From: Parapedobacter lycopersici_A
GTDB lineage: Bacteria > Bacteroidota > Bacteroidia > Sphingobacteriales > Sphingobacteriaceae
Assembly: GCF_040395035.1 (NCBI RefSeq)
Contig: NZ_JBEBRB010000010.1
Span: forward strand, 1 to 55,220
DNA length: 55,220 nt
Direction of reading: 5' to 3'
Position numbers and translations under genes: made by a program. The first letter of the stretch is position 1, and every line of letters begins with the position of its first letter. The notes under the pieces were generated by a model, which made no database searches, was not told where the DNA came from, and saw only the letters and a list, made by a program, of their open reading frames with translations. Below are positions 9,933-19,174 of this stretch, piece by piece.

Positions 9933-11072
9933 TCATACCTCAACCGATTTATTTTCCAGCATTGCGCCAATGCTGCGCAGGTAAATTGAAATCACCTTGT
10001 CTTCTCCAAAAGCCTCATGAACCTTTTCCCGGCCCAATTGCCCCATTTTTATTTTTTCCTGCGTGGTCAAATTCAAAAACTGTTTCATTCGCTCCGCGAG
10101 GGACAATTCACTTTTAGGTGCCGCAATCAAGCCTGTTTTTCCATGCTCAACAACATCCCGGCAACCGACATTATCAGTAGTGATAATCGGCATTTCCATG
10201 CTCGCAGCTTCCAACAGGCTTTTTGGTACGCCTTCACTATAATAGGACGGGAAAACAAAACAATTTGCCTTTTCCAGATACGGTAATACGTTATCTGTAC
10301 TGCCGAGGTAGGTAATGAGTCCATCCTTTTCCCATTGTATTAATTTTTCACGGGGTATAGCCGACGGGTTTTCAATATCAAGAAACCCGAGTAGCAGACA
10401 CGTAAAGGAATGCCCCTCTTCCAGGAGTCGCCTTACAGATGAGACCAATACCTCCACCCCCTTCTCATAAAGCATTCTTCCGGTAAATAGAAAAACTGTT
10501 TCCGTAAAATCTAGGGGTACCCGACGTTCAAATATCGAAGTATTTATACCTTCCCCCGGTAGGAGTTGCATTTTTTCCTGAGACAGGCCGATATGTTTAC
10601 GGAAACTGGCCTGGTCCTCCCGGTTCAGAAACCATACCGCATCCGCCTTCGGAAGTGCATACCGGTAAAGCCACCTGCCTGCCAATGATACCAGGTTCCG
10701 ATTGTTAAACACATAACCCAACCCGGTGGTTACTGCAATGGTTGGTATACCCAGTTTTTTTGCAGCCAGCACGCCATAAATATTAGGTTTAATGGTATAA
10801 TGAAAGATGAGATCAGGTTTGTAATGTTTGTATACCGACAGCAATTCACGATAAAACGCCCACTCATCAATTGGGTTCTTGCCACTCGCCCGTAGTTTTT
10901 CCAGCCGGATTACGTCAATAGCTGCTTCCATCATTTTATCCGAATAAGCGTCGTACGGTGCTGCCACGGAAACACGGAATCCTAAGTCGCGTAATGTTTT
11001 CATTAACCCCAACCGGAAATTGTACATACTCCATGCGGTATTCGCCACGAATAAAATACGTTTACCTTTCAT
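9933..11072 (-). CDS. GT4-family glycosyltransferase
   Basis: Retaining GT-B glycosyltransferase expected to add one sugar to the lipid-linked repeat unit on the cytosolic face. It opens with the N-terminal Rossmann strand KRILFVANTAWSMYNFR, has HYTIKPNIYG near residue 111, and carries the donor-binding domain from about 190. In that domain VFLFTGRMLYEKGVEVL marks the first strand and FPSYYSEGVPKSLLEAASM holds the family's E-x7-E region. The overall style resembles the PglA/CapM group of N-acetylhexosamine transferases, but donor and acceptor cannot be assigned. It lies 3 bp after the next GT4 gene, so the two are almost certainly co-transcribed. Confidence 0.88.
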   Translation of the reverse strand: MKGKRILFVANTAWSMYNFRLGLMKTLRDLGFRVSVAAPYDAYSDKMMEAAIDVIRLEKLRASGKNPIDEWAFYRELLSVYKHYKPDLIFHYTIKPNIYGVLAAKKLGIPTIAVTTGLGYVFNNRNLVSLAGRWLYRYALPKADAVWFLNREDQASFRKHIGLSQEKMQLLPGEGINTSIFERRVPLDFTETVFLFTGRMLYEKGVEVLVSSVRRLLEEGHSFTCLLLGFLDIENPSAIPREKLIQWEKDGLITYLGSTDNVLPYLEKANCFVFPSYYSEGVPKSLLEAASMEMPIITTDNVGCRDVVEHGKTGLIAAPKSELSLAERMKQFLNLTTQEKIKMGQLGREKVHEAFGEDKVISIYLRSIGAMLENKSVEV

Positions 11073-11075
11073 GCA

Positions 11076-12176
11076 TTATTTACTAATTTTTGGGTCATTG
11101 AATTCCTGCAATGCGGCTAACAGCGACGTAGTAAAATCAGGTCTGTCCGCAAAGTAACGTCGACCGTTCTCTGCGATTTTTTGGCATAGAGCAGCATTGG
11201 TCACGACGTGTTTCATCCGCATCAGAGACATTTCCCATTGCTTCTCATTGCTGTTATCTATCAGTATACCGGTATGCTGGTCCAGAACATATGCTGGGAT
11301 CTCTCCCACCGGTGTAACGAAACATACTAGTCCGTGTTGCATGGCTTCGATAACGGACATTGCCATTCCCTCATTACTGCTTAACTGCAGGTAAAAATTA
11401 TATTGTGAAAAAATGGCACTTCGTTCAGCAGGTGCAAATTCACCCTTCCAACACACGTATGCTTCTAATTGGTTCGCCTGAATAGCCGCATCTACCGCCT
11501 GTTTGTCGCCGTCGTCCCTACCATACAAATCTAATCGCGCGTCAACGCCTTCGCTACGCAACCAGCCGATAGCTTCCACAGCTTGCGGCACATTTTTCAT
11601 TTTATGCAACCGCCCTACAAAACAGAACTTTTTTTCGGAATAAACGGGTGTTATGCTGTTTTCGGATGCTTTCCGTGTGAGGAAAGAAAGCACTTTTGCA
11701 CGATCGCCTTGGGGTAAATGTAATTCCGCAAAATACCGGGTGGCCTCACTATCAACATACAATGCATCGGCCATCCGGGCTGCCTGCTTGGTAAAAACCC
11801 GATCGGCTGCGTGAAAAAATTTGTTGATGTGTACCATAGCTACATAGCGGACTTGGGGGTTTGCCCACTTATACCATGTCGCCGGTACTGCCGCCCGCCA
11901 AAGGGAGCTAACCACAATGTCAGGAGAAAACCGACGGATGGAATGCAGCACAGCCGGCAGTCGAAAACACAATCCCAACAGCGAAAAATCATATAATTCT
12001 AGTCGCGATTTCACGGAACCGGGAATGTCCTTTAACAGTTCCGGATCTGATTTTCCCAGCAATATTGCCTTGAAGTCATATGCAGCTACCAATCCACCTA
12101 ATGCAGAAAGAAAAGCAATTTCTGCTCCACCTGTACGGATGCCGTGAATAATATATAATAGCTTTTGTTTTTTCAT
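11076..12176 (-). CDS. GT4-family glycosyltransferase
   Basis: Second GT-B glycosyltransferase of the cluster (366 residues). I start it at the ATG ending at 12176 because MKKQKLLYIIHGIRTGGAEI is the usual first strand plus Gly-rich loop; a longer frame to 12287 would run into the end of the upstream polymerase gene and has no family similarity. Visible marks are the donor-domain strand KKFCFVGRLHKMKN and, further on, LQLSSNEGMAMSVIEAMQ, which holds the E-x7-E motif. Sugar specificity is unknown. The gap to the upstream polymerase gene is 38 bp and to the downstream transferase 3 bp. Confidence 0.87.
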   Translation of the reverse strand: MKKQKLLYIIHGIRTGGAEIAFLSALGGLVAAYDFKAILLGKSDPELLKDIPGSVKSRLELYDFSLLGLCFRLPAVLHSIRRFSPDIVVSSLWRAAVPATWYKWANPQVRYVAMVHINKFFHAADRVFTKQAARMADALYVDSEATRYFAELHLPQGDRAKVLSFLTRKASENSITPVYSEKKFCFVGRLHKMKNVPQAVEAIGWLRSEGVDARLDLYGRDDGDKQAVDAAIQANQLEAYVCWKGEFAPAERSAIFSQYNFYLQLSSNEGMAMSVIEAMQHGLVCFVTPVGEIPAYVLDQHTGILIDNSNEKQWEMSLMRMKHVVTNAALCQKIAENGRRYFADRPDFTTSLLAALQEFNDPKISK

Positions 12177-12214
12177 CGAGTTGGCGTAGGCAAAGATAGT
12201 GGATCTCCCAAAAT

Positions 12215-13294
12215 CTACAATATCCGGTACGGTTGCAGGATATCTGGATGAATCATCATGAAGCCATAATACATTGCAAGCAGACAAAAGATCAGGCGGA
12301 CGACAGTTGTTGCCAGCTGTTCTTCCAGTTTGATCCGCGACTCCACTGCCTTAAACAAATATGGTAGCGCAAACAGCACCATACCAAACAAAAGTGAGGA
12401 GAGCCGCTGCATAATCGAAAAAGAAATAAAGAGTAAATTGATGAATGATCCCAGGGAAAGTGCTATAAATAAGCCCTCAACCAGACGTTTGGGATAATAA
12501 GCTAACAGCGATTTCCAGCACAGCAAAAATCCAAGCATTACCAATTGGGCAATAGCCGAAATAGCATATCCACCCCGGCCAAACTCATTGTCCAACACAT
12601 ACCGTGTCAATGTATCTGGTAAACCAATTAAATTAAAAATCAATACGATTGGATCGAAAAAACCGCCTACCAACCCCACAATAGGAAGTAAAAAATAGAC
12701 AAACCGATTACGGAATACTGCAAATGCCAGCATAAAAGGTAATACGATCAGTACAGAACTATGAATAAAGGCAAACACAATGACTAATAAGAACGAACGC
12801 CCGTAATGTTGTTGCAAAAACAGGAATATCGCCCACATCCCGACACCGGCCGCTAACGCATAGCGAATTTGCGTGAAGTCCCGGTAAAAAAAAAAGAACC
12901 CCACATAGATCAATAGTGAAGTAAATGGGAAAGGGCTTTTTTTGAAAATGAGTGTATAGTTCACAAGGCCGGTCATAACCGCCATCACCATAAAGACCAC
13001 GTGGATACTCATTCCCGCCGAGTTAACCAGCTTATTCAACAGCATATATCCCCGCTCAATAGAGGAAGTATAATCACCCTGCCATAATTCTTCCCATGAT
13101 AATCCCCCGGCTTGCTGGAACGCTCCCCAGTAATTCAGGCTGTCATTATCTACGCCTACGGCCCGAAGCCCTGCGAATAACGTGAGCGCCAAGCATTGCA
13201 ACACAAAAAAAATCAGCTGTATATGACGATCCTTCACGAAGTCGAACACGACCATGGCGGCAGAAAAGAAAACGAGGATATAATAATAGACCAT
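12215..13294 (-). CDS. EpsG-family (Wzy-like) polysaccharide polymerase
   Basis: Polytopic inner-membrane protein expected to polymerise flipped repeat units on the periplasmic side. The first helices are followed by LFAGLRAVGVDNDSLNYW (about residues 40-57), the GLR...G.D...Y signature of the EpsG family. About ten hydrophobic segments span the 359 residues, with a long loop in the middle. It sits between glycosyltransferase genes, 6 bp after a GT2 gene, as expected for a Wzy-type enzyme. Sequence similarity within such polymerases is low, so the call rests on the signature, topology and context. Confidence 0.82.
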   Translation of the reverse strand: MVYYYILVFFSAAMVVFDFVKDRHIQLIFFVLQCLALTLFAGLRAVGVDNDSLNYWGAFQQAGGLSWEELWQGDYTSSIERGYMLLNKLVNSAGMSIHVVFMVMAVMTGLVNYTLIFKKSPFPFTSLLIYVGFFFFYRDFTQIRYALAAGVGMWAIFLFLQQHYGRSFLLVIVFAFIHSSVLIVLPFMLAFAVFRNRFVYFLLPIVGLVGGFFDPIVLIFNLIGLPDTLTRYVLDNEFGRGGYAISAIAQLVMLGFLLCWKSLLAYYPKRLVEGLFIALSLGSFINLLFISFSIMQRLSSLLFGMVLFALPYLFKAVESRIKLEEQLATTVVRLIFCLLAMYYGFMMIHPDILQPYRIL

Positions 13295-13300
13295 CCCGAA

Positions 13301-14218
13301 TTATCGTTCAGTTATCGTTTTTCTCAACAGTGTCTTCACCAACAGTATCGCCTGATTACCTCCCAAACTAAACCGGTTACGCCGGACGATCCGGAGTCGC
13401 TCAGGCAAACCTGCGCTCATTACAAATTTAAAATATTCTTTGAATACATGCCGTTGGCTATCATCCAGTTGATCTTTATAATGTTGATAAAAAGCATACA
13501 CGGCATCGAAATGACGGCGATCTACAACACCTTCATCGGTAAAAAACCACCTTTTTGCCTGCTTCCAACGATTTACATGGTGCGCAGTTACATTGTCTCC
13601 ATGTTGCCGGTACAGCATCAATACCTTATCAATATACCGAAGCTGACCGAAACATAATGCACCCAATGTAATCAGGTGGTCATGCATCACAACAGTCGCC
13701 GGCGGCCTCCCAAGTATATTTATCAACGCTCGATTCATCATCATTGAGCAACCCTGGATACCCGAATTTAGAAACAGGAAATTGTCGAGCATAGTCGGAT
13801 GCAACCGCGTTACCTGGCGCTTGATAACCCGTCCGTTATTCAGGTAGTAGGCATTCGAGTACACCAACGCGGGGCCATCCATTGTCATTAACGCTGACAG
13901 CATGATCTCAATCTTATCCGGCAACCAGCTATCGTCCTGGTCGCACAGCATGACAATGTCAGCGTCTGTATGTGCCAAAAGGTGTAAAAAGTTATGTGCT
14001 GCTCCAACACCATTTACATTGTCCGATAGCATTCGGATTCGGTCATCCTGTTTAGAAAAACCGGCTACGATATCAGTTGTTGTATCTGTGGAACCGTCAT
14101 CGTGGATTAACAACCGCCAATGAGGGAATGTCTGGGCTTGCAAAGACCGAATCTGTTCCTCAATATAGGCTGCACCGTTATAGGTGGCCATGAGTATTTC
14201 CACTGCCGGTTGTTTCAT
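13301..14218 (-). CDS. GT2-family glycosyltransferase (rhamnosyltransferase-like)
   Basis: Inverting GT-A transferase of 305 residues. It starts with the canonical strand VEILMATYNGAAYIEEQIRS, has the nucleotide-binding DDGSTD at 40-45, and the metal-binding acidic cluster DQDD at 93-96 followed by SWLPDKIE. The pattern LCDQDDSWLPDK is common in dTDP-rhamnose-type transferases, but no rhamnose biosynthesis genes lie in the window. Its start codon abuts the stop codon of the upstream gene with no intervening base, indicating translational coupling. Confidence 0.88.
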   Translation of the reverse strand: MKQPAVEILMATYNGAAYIEEQIRSLQAQTFPHWRLLIHDDGSTDTTTDIVAGFSKQDDRIRMLSDNVNGVGAAHNFLHLLAHTDADIVMLCDQDDSWLPDKIEIMLSALMTMDGPALVYSNAYYLNNGRVIKRQVTRLHPTMLDNFLFLNSGIQGCSMMMNRALINILGRPPATVVMHDHLITLGALCFGQLRYIDKVLMLYRQHGDNVTAHHVNRWKQAKRWFFTDEGVVDRRHFDAVYAFYQHYKDQLDDSQRHVFKEYFKFVMSAGLPERLRIVRRNRFSLGGNQAILLVKTLLRKTITER

Positions 14219-15280
14219 TTACTTGCCGGTTAAAATCGTTTTAATGTCTATCTGTCGATGCTGTTCAATCATTCCCCGAGCGACAGCCTGATTTACTGCA
14301 CTTTTCCTTGCCGTGACCTGCGAAGAAAATGATTCATATGCTAGGTATTCGTAACCCATTGCGGCAAAGTCACCAATATGTACACTTTTCACAATGGGGA
14401 TCATGCCATAATATAAGTATTCCACCAATTTGGTTGGACAGGCAACCCGGTTGACCGGAATATCGTCGCGTAATACGATTCCATAATGGGCTGCCCGGTA
14501 ATAATCTCCTAGCTCCGACGGGGTTACTGTCTGCACATGCACATTATGCAGGGCAACGCCTTCCGCTGCTAACCTTTTTTTCATCACTATCGGTTCACCG
14601 GTAAGGATATCATACCGGATGCGATTGTCCTGGTTTGTCTTAATCAATTGGATCATGAGATCAATATTTTGCCACGACTGCAAATTCCCACTGTAAATAA
14701 CCCTTACTAACCCATCATCGGTAATACTTTCACCTGGGGTCAGCGGCATTGAAGGGTCCAGGTGTGCTGGAAAAATCCCATAACGTACATACGTCGGTGA
14801 CGACTGCGGATATTTCTTCCGAAGGTACGTCTCCATGGCTTCAGTGACGACCAATACTAGATTTACTCGGATAATGGCCATCCGCTCCACCAGCGCGTAC
14901 AGGAAACTTTTAAATCGCCGCCCTGCAAGCTGTTGTTCTTCAGGTACTACGCCATGAGCATCTAATATGACAAATGTCTTTTTCCTGAGAAAAGGGAAAA
15001 GTGGTAAAATTGGAAGCAGGTTAATTACGGAATGGATATAAATAGTCTGTGCACTTCGCAGCTGCTTGAGGATTAAAAAAAAATGGCGAAAAAGATTATA
15101 TCGATACTGGATAGCCCGCTCGCCAACAGGCTCGGCTTCGCTTTGAAAAAAACGCCGGTGCGATACAAATAGGTATTGGCGATCAACAGGCTGTATCTGC
15201 TGATCTATTGCCAGTATGCGCTGAGCCATTCCTTCATGCCGGTTTTTTTCATTCGGAAAATCAGCCAATATCAATACCAT
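14219..15280 (-). CDS. GT4-like glycosyltransferase
   Basis: Probable GT-B glycosyltransferase, more diverged than the other two GT4 genes. Features are an N-terminal strand VLILADFPNEKNRHEGMAQR and VILDAHGVVPEEQ near residue 106. The second domain begins around 190 with RVIYSGNLQSWQNIDLM, and VACPTKLVEYLYYGMIPI near 280 corresponds to the donor-binding E-containing loop. The first part (1-30) lacks the usual Gly-Gly-x-Glu loop, so exact family membership is less certain. It directly abuts the downstream GT2 gene and lies 11 bp after wecB. Confidence 0.75.
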   Translation of the reverse strand: MVLILADFPNEKNRHEGMAQRILAIDQQIQPVDRQYLFVSHRRFFQSEAEPVGERAIQYRYNLFRHFFLILKQLRSAQTIYIHSVINLLPILPLFPFLRKKTFVILDAHGVVPEEQQLAGRRFKSFLYALVERMAIIRVNLVLVVTEAMETYLRKKYPQSSPTYVRYGIFPAHLDPSMPLTPGESITDDGLVRVIYSGNLQSWQNIDLMIQLIKTNQDNRIRYDILTGEPIVMKKRLAAEGVALHNVHVQTVTPSELGDYYRAAHYGIVLRDDIPVNRVACPTKLVEYLYYGMIPIVKSVHIGDFAAMGYEYLAYESFSSQVTARKSAVNQAVARGMIEQHRQIDIKTILTGK

Positions 15281-15291
15281 ATCTTTTCCGT

Positions 15292-16413
15292 TTATTGTCC
15301 ATTGTTCAGCAGCGTTTCGGCAATGCGCTGAGCACTCTTACCATCGCCATATGGATTTGTGGCCTGAGACATGATGGCGTAAACAGCAGGATCCTGGATT
15401 AATCTTTCTGTTTCCTGAATAATGCATGTCTTATCGGTGCCTACTAATTTGACTACGCCTGCATTTACTGCTTCCGGTCGTTCCGTCACATTACGCATAA
15501 CCAGCACTGGTTTTCCCAGCCCTGGAGCTTCTTCCTGTATCCCTCCACTATCTGTAATGATAATGTACGATCGGATCATAAGCCACGTAAACGCAGGATA
15601 CCCTAGCGGTGAAAGCAATTTTATATTTGGAACACCGCTCAATCGGTCGTATACCGGGCCTTGTACACTGGGATTCAAATGTACTGGAAAAACTATTTCT
15701 ACCTCATTTCTGCTAGCGATTTCATGGAGCGCATCGCAGATATTTGCCATGCCTTCGCCCTGATTTTCTCGACGATGAGCAGTTACCAGAATCAGCTTCT
15801 TTTGTAGATTTACCGTTGATTGTAGGGTACGAATCTCTTCATCTGAATAATGATTCAGGCGCTCCCTGGCCCAATATAATGCATCGATCACCGTATTGCC
15901 TGTCACATGGATAGCTGATTCAGGAACACGTTCGTTCAATAAATTATGCTTTGCAAAATCTGTAGGAGCAAAATGTAGGTTTGCTATCCGTCCGGTCAAC
16001 TGTCGGTTTACTTCTTCCGGAAACGGCTCATACAGGTCGTATGTGCGTAATCCGGCTTCTATGTGGGCGACCGGAATCTTCGCATAGTACGCCGCCAACG
16101 CAGTGACGGAAGAAGTGGAAGTATCACCGTGCACCAGCACCATATCGGGGGCAAACCGCTGCAATACTCCTTTTAACCCCAGCAAGATATCCGAAGTCAA
16201 TTCATACAAATCCTGATTATAGCGCATCAAGTCAAGGTCAAAATCAGGAACAAGCTCAAAAAAACGGAGCACTTGATCCAACATTTCCCGATGCTGTGCT
16301 GTTACGCACACCTTTAGGTCAATCCGTTCCGGATAGCGTTGCAGCGCTTTAACTACCGGGGCCATTTTTACTGCTTCAGGTCTGGTGCCAAATACTATTA
16401 AAAATTTTTTCAT
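15292..16413 (-). CDS. wecB: UDP-N-acetylglucosamine 2-epimerase (non-hydrolysing)
   Basis: Converts UDP-GlcNAc to UDP-ManNAc in the cytosol, supplying a ManNAc-type sugar for the polysaccharide. The length of 373 residues is typical. GTRPEAVKMAPV opens the first Rossmann domain at residue 9. Expected active-site residues are in place: D97 (HGDTST), E119 (HIEAGLRT), the PEE at 132-134, and H213 (TAHRREN). TDSGGIQEEAPGLGKPVL near 287 binds UDP. No UDP-ManNAc dehydrogenase is in the cluster, so ManNAc itself, or a derivative made elsewhere, is the likely sugar. A 160 bp gap separates it from the upstream GT2 gene, the longest inside the cluster. Confidence 0.94.
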   Translation of the reverse strand: MKKFLIVFGTRPEAVKMAPVVKALQRYPERIDLKVCVTAQHREMLDQVLRFFELVPDFDLDLMRYNQDLYELTSDILLGLKGVLQRFAPDMVLVHGDTSTSSVTALAAYYAKIPVAHIEAGLRTYDLYEPFPEEVNRQLTGRIANLHFAPTDFAKHNLLNERVPESAIHVTGNTVIDALYWARERLNHYSDEEIRTLQSTVNLQKKLILVTAHRRENQGEGMANICDALHEIASRNEVEIVFPVHLNPSVQGPVYDRLSGVPNIKLLSPLGYPAFTWLMIRSYIIITDSGGIQEEAPGLGKPVLVMRNVTERPEAVNAGVVKLVGTDKTCIIQETERLIQDPAVYAIMSQATNPYGDGKSAQRIAETLLNNGQ

Positions 16414-16496
16414 CCGAAAATCACTTGTCTTTTATGGGTGTTTATTAAGCCCATATTTTCATCATTTTTACACAAGGTGCAAACAGAATAGATTCG

Positions 16497-16551
16497 CTGC
16501 AAGATGTCTTTTGGTAATTTCGCTTATCCATTGTCACTTCCTGCAAGATGT
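16497..16551. repeat. Pair of 11-bp direct repeats in the wecB upstream gap
   Basis: CTGCAAGATGT occurs at 16497-16507 and again at 16541-16551, 44 bases apart start to start, in the only long gap of the polysaccharide cluster. Exact identity over 11 bases in a 160-base gap is suggestive of a paired protein- or RNA-binding site, but could be chance. Confidence 0.3.
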
Positions 16552-16573
16552 GTCGCCCGTACAAAATTGTCCT

Positions 16574-17485
16574 TCAGGCTTTGGCTATGCGATACATTAA
16601 TCTGAAATATTGCTTGTCCCAGCGACGCAAGCCCGCCAAAAATAGACGTAATAGCAGCAATATCCGCACAAAAAAAACAGTAATCTGGCTTTTATGCTTC
16701 TTAAAAAACAAAAATTTCCCTTTGGTGAAACGCGCCAGTTTGATAAAGTACTTTGCTGCCGATTGGGATCCCCCTTCCAGATGCACCACCCGCACCTCGG
16801 GAAGCAATATGGTTCTCCATCCAAGCCGCTGTGCCCGGAAGGCAAAATCTGTTTCTTCAAAATAAAGAAAATAATCTTCATCCAGTCCATTTAGCTGACG
16901 ATATATCTCCGCCCGGACAAACATGGAAGCACCGGAAACAAAGTCGACTACTTGCGATGTATTGAAATGGCATACAACCCCCTGCGACAGGTGTGTAGCA
17001 TAATACCCCCTAAATACACGGTCCATTCCAAACTGAAAAAGCAACTCAGAAACAGAGGGAAAATTCCCGTACGATGCCTGTTTATTACCCGCTGCATCTA
17101 GTAAATCCGTGCCGCAAATCGCAACGTCAGCATGCTTTTCATCTTCCATGTAATCAACAAGTATCGAGGTCGCATCATCTAACAAGTAGGTATCCGAATT
17201 CAATAGGTAGAGATATTTACCTATTGCCACGGCTGCACCTCGATTATTTGCTCCAGCAAAACCAATATTAGCATCATTTTGCAACAATCGGATACCCGTG
17301 CATGATGATAGTACCGCAATAGAATGATCCTGTGAATGATTATCAACAACGATTATCTCATGCGGTAGCGTAATGCAATATTGTCGGATAGACTGGATAC
17401 ACTGGAGTACCAATTCGGGGGTTCGATAGTTAACGATAATGAAAGAAACCGTTACATCTTCAGAAAATCGCTTATTTTCGTCCAT
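16574..17485 (-). CDS. GT2-family glycosyltransferase (WbbL/rhamnosyltransferase type)
   Basis: Inverting GT-A transferase of 303 residues. VSFIIVNYRTPELVLQCIQS (from 13) and the nucleotide-binding VDNHSQD at 47-53 are typical, as are LLNSDTYLLDD near 93 (metal-binding region) and FLYFEETDFAFRAQRLGW near 201. The last 35 residues are strongly hydrophobic and basic (around VRILLLLRLFLAGLRRW), suggesting membrane association. The 5' end overlaps the 3' end of the flippase gene by 14 bp, implying coupled translation. Sugar specificity is not readable. Confidence 0.88.
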   Translation of the reverse strand: MDENKRFSEDVTVSFIIVNYRTPELVLQCIQSIRQYCITLPHEIIVVDNHSQDHSIAVLSSCTGIRLLQNDANIGFAGANNRGAAVAIGKYLYLLNSDTYLLDDATSILVDYMEDEKHADVAICGTDLLDAAGNKQASYGNFPSVSELLFQFGMDRVFRGYYATHLSQGVVCHFNTSQVVDFVSGASMFVRAEIYRQLNGLDEDYFLYFEETDFAFRAQRLGWRTILLPEVRVVHLEGGSQSAAKYFIKLARFTKGKFLFFKKHKSQITVFFVRILLLLRLFLAGLRRWDKQYFRLMYRIAKA

Positions 17486-18992
17486 ATCGCATCACATTTC
17501 TCCAGCCTTTCTTCAAGTATACCAGTTCTTCCGCACGGAAAATTAACATGAGGAGCAATAAAACCAGCCCAATAACGGCTAAGTGACAAACGATCGCAAA
17601 AATAGGATGTTGCGACTGCATTCCCAATTGGGTTATTGCCAATTTAGAAAATACCACCAATAAAACAAGCATTCCCAGATACCGGATAGCAGGCATAATC
17701 AATCTACGATTGTCACCCGGAAATTTCAGGAACATAATAACAGCCGACAAAATATGGCTCAGTAGTAAAGAAATCGGAAATACATACACACCCCAATCCC
17801 GATAAAAAAGGAAATTCAGCGCAATCATTAGAAGCTGTGGGATTACGCCCAATACAGCATATATCCAGCCTTGATTAGCGGATAGCAGCGCTAATCCAAA
17901 AATAAGGTACGTAAAAATTACGAGCGAGGACCACGCATAATATACGGACAGCTCGCTGATCAGGGTTACCGCATCCGGCGTGATCAGGTCCCCGTGATCT
18001 AAGATCAGCGTAATCAGTTCACGAGCCGAGGAAGAAAAAAAAGTAATAATAAATGCGACAACCAATAATCCGAGTTGGAATACCTGCCTAAACTCCTGCA
18101 AAAAACCCGTCCGGTCCTTCTTTGCAAACCGGGAAGACAGTACGGGAACCAGCAGTGTCAGCATGACGCTCGACATTACCTGCATGGGGATATCGATAAA
18201 TTTACGCGAATAGTCCATTACTGATACCGTTCCTTCCCCCAGCAAATTACCTAGCGATTTTTCAATAACCAGGTTCAGTTGAACAAAAAAGTAAGGTACG
18301 AAAAAAGGTAGGGCATATAAAAAAAAAGGCATAAAATCGCTCATCCGGATCTGGTTAAATCCACTGAAAATCGCGATCTTTTTTCGTCTCAACTGGCGGA
18401 TAACCAGGATAAGCATCAGGATAAGCCCGAAATAATACGCGACAAGCAATGAAAAAATGCCCATATAGGGCGCCAAAAAGAGCAGGGACACGATATTGAC
18501 GAGTGCGGCTACCGAACTCGTAATTTCCGGCAGGAAATAAGACTCATAGGCATTAAGTACACTAATGCCAATATGACTGAATTGGTTGAACAGTAACGAC
18601 GGTGTTAGCACCAGCAGCATGAGCGAAAGAAATTGGAGTTGTTCTTCCTCAAACCCGGGAGCCAGCATTTTCGCGATGGGAACGCGTAGCAGTATAACCA
18701 TACCAACCAAAACCATGGATAACAGGGCGGTCAGCAGCAGCAATGATTTCGTTTTGTTAAGCACTGCCTGTTCACCCAGTTCCTCCTTAAGTAGTACAAA
18801 CTTAGCACGGAAGGTTTCATTGACGGGGCCCCATACCATGGCTTCAGCCACCACAATGAAATTTAAGGCCAGCAGCCAGACATCCCGCTCCAGTGAAATC
18901 CCGAAATAGCGGGCTGCCAGCGAAAGGCCAAACACCGACAACCCCATCCGCACAAACCGCAACAAGAATAATATGGTGGTATTTTTGATCAA
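17472..18992 (-). CDS. MurJ/MviN-like lipid-linked oligosaccharide flippase (Wzx role)
   Basis: MOP-superfamily membrane protein of about 506 residues with some 12-14 hydrophobic helices and a charged RYFGISLERDVWLLALN loop near residue 27, as in MurJ-type flippases. As first gene of a polysaccharide cluster with a Wzy-like polymerase and Wzz, it most likely flips the lipid-linked repeat unit (Wzx function). The family resemblance is closer to MurJ than to classical Wzx. The frame has no ATG at its head: the first usable codon is a TTG ending at 18992, preceded by an AGGAAAG purine run. An internal ATG at Met16 would remove part of helix 1, so TTG is preferred. Confidence 0.82.
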   Translation of the reverse strand: MIKNTTILFLLRFVRMGLSVFGLSLAARYFGISLERDVWLLALNFIVVAEAMVWGPVNETFRAKFVLLKEELGEQAVLNKTKSLLLLTALLSMVLVGMVILLRVPIAKMLAPGFEEEQLQFLSLMLLVLTPSLLFNQFSHIGISVLNAYESYFLPEITSSVAALVNIVSLLFLAPYMGIFSLLVAYYFGLILMLILVIRQLRRKKIAIFSGFNQIRMSDFMPFFLYALPFFVPYFFVQLNLVIEKSLGNLLGEGTVSVMDYSRKFIDIPMQVMSSVMLTLLVPVLSSRFAKKDRTGFLQEFRQVFQLGLLVVAFIITFFSSSARELITLILDHGDLITPDAVTLISELSVYYAWSSLVIFTYLIFGLALLSANQGWIYAVLGVIPQLLMIALNFLFYRDWGVYVFPISLLLSHILSAVIMFLKFPGDNRRLIMPAIRYLGMLVLLVVFSKLAITQLGMQSQHPIFAIVCHLAVIGLVLLLLMLIFRAEELVYLKKGWRNVMRYGRK

Positions 18993-19051
18993 CTTTCCTA
19001 AATTTATGGAATGAAAAGCACCAATATGGCCGGCATCAATATGCTACGCAT

Positions 19052-19059
19052 CAAAAATA
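19052..19059 (-). promoter_or_regulatory. Candidate -7 element for the polysaccharide cluster
   Basis: On the minus strand TATTTTTG matches TAnnTTTG exactly, about 60 bases upstream of the flippase start. No TTG is found at the matching -33 distance, so support is partial. Confidence 0.3.
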
Positions 19060-19137
19060 GTAAAATAAACGAGCTGTGGATAGCCCCCCTGGAAATGACT
19101 ACCACAGGCAGAACAAAACCGTTGAGTATGTCGGTTG

Positions 19138-19169
19138 TTTGTATATCATCAACAAACATTATATTTTAT
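19138..19169 (+). promoter_or_regulatory. Candidate promoter for the aldehyde dehydrogenase gene
   Basis: TTTG at 19138-19141, then 20 bases, then TATTTTAT at 19162-19169 (one mismatch to TAnnTTTG). It would start transcription almost at the ATG (19175), giving a near-leaderless message, which makes the call tentative. Confidence 0.25.
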
Positions 19170-19174
19170 TAAAT

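Noticed and set aside
19011..19172. 53-codon plus-strand frame between the flippase and dehydrogenase genes
   Set aside because: No signal, motif or recognisable composition; it overlaps the candidate promoters of both divergent genes and ends just before the dehydrogenase ATG. Most likely chance.
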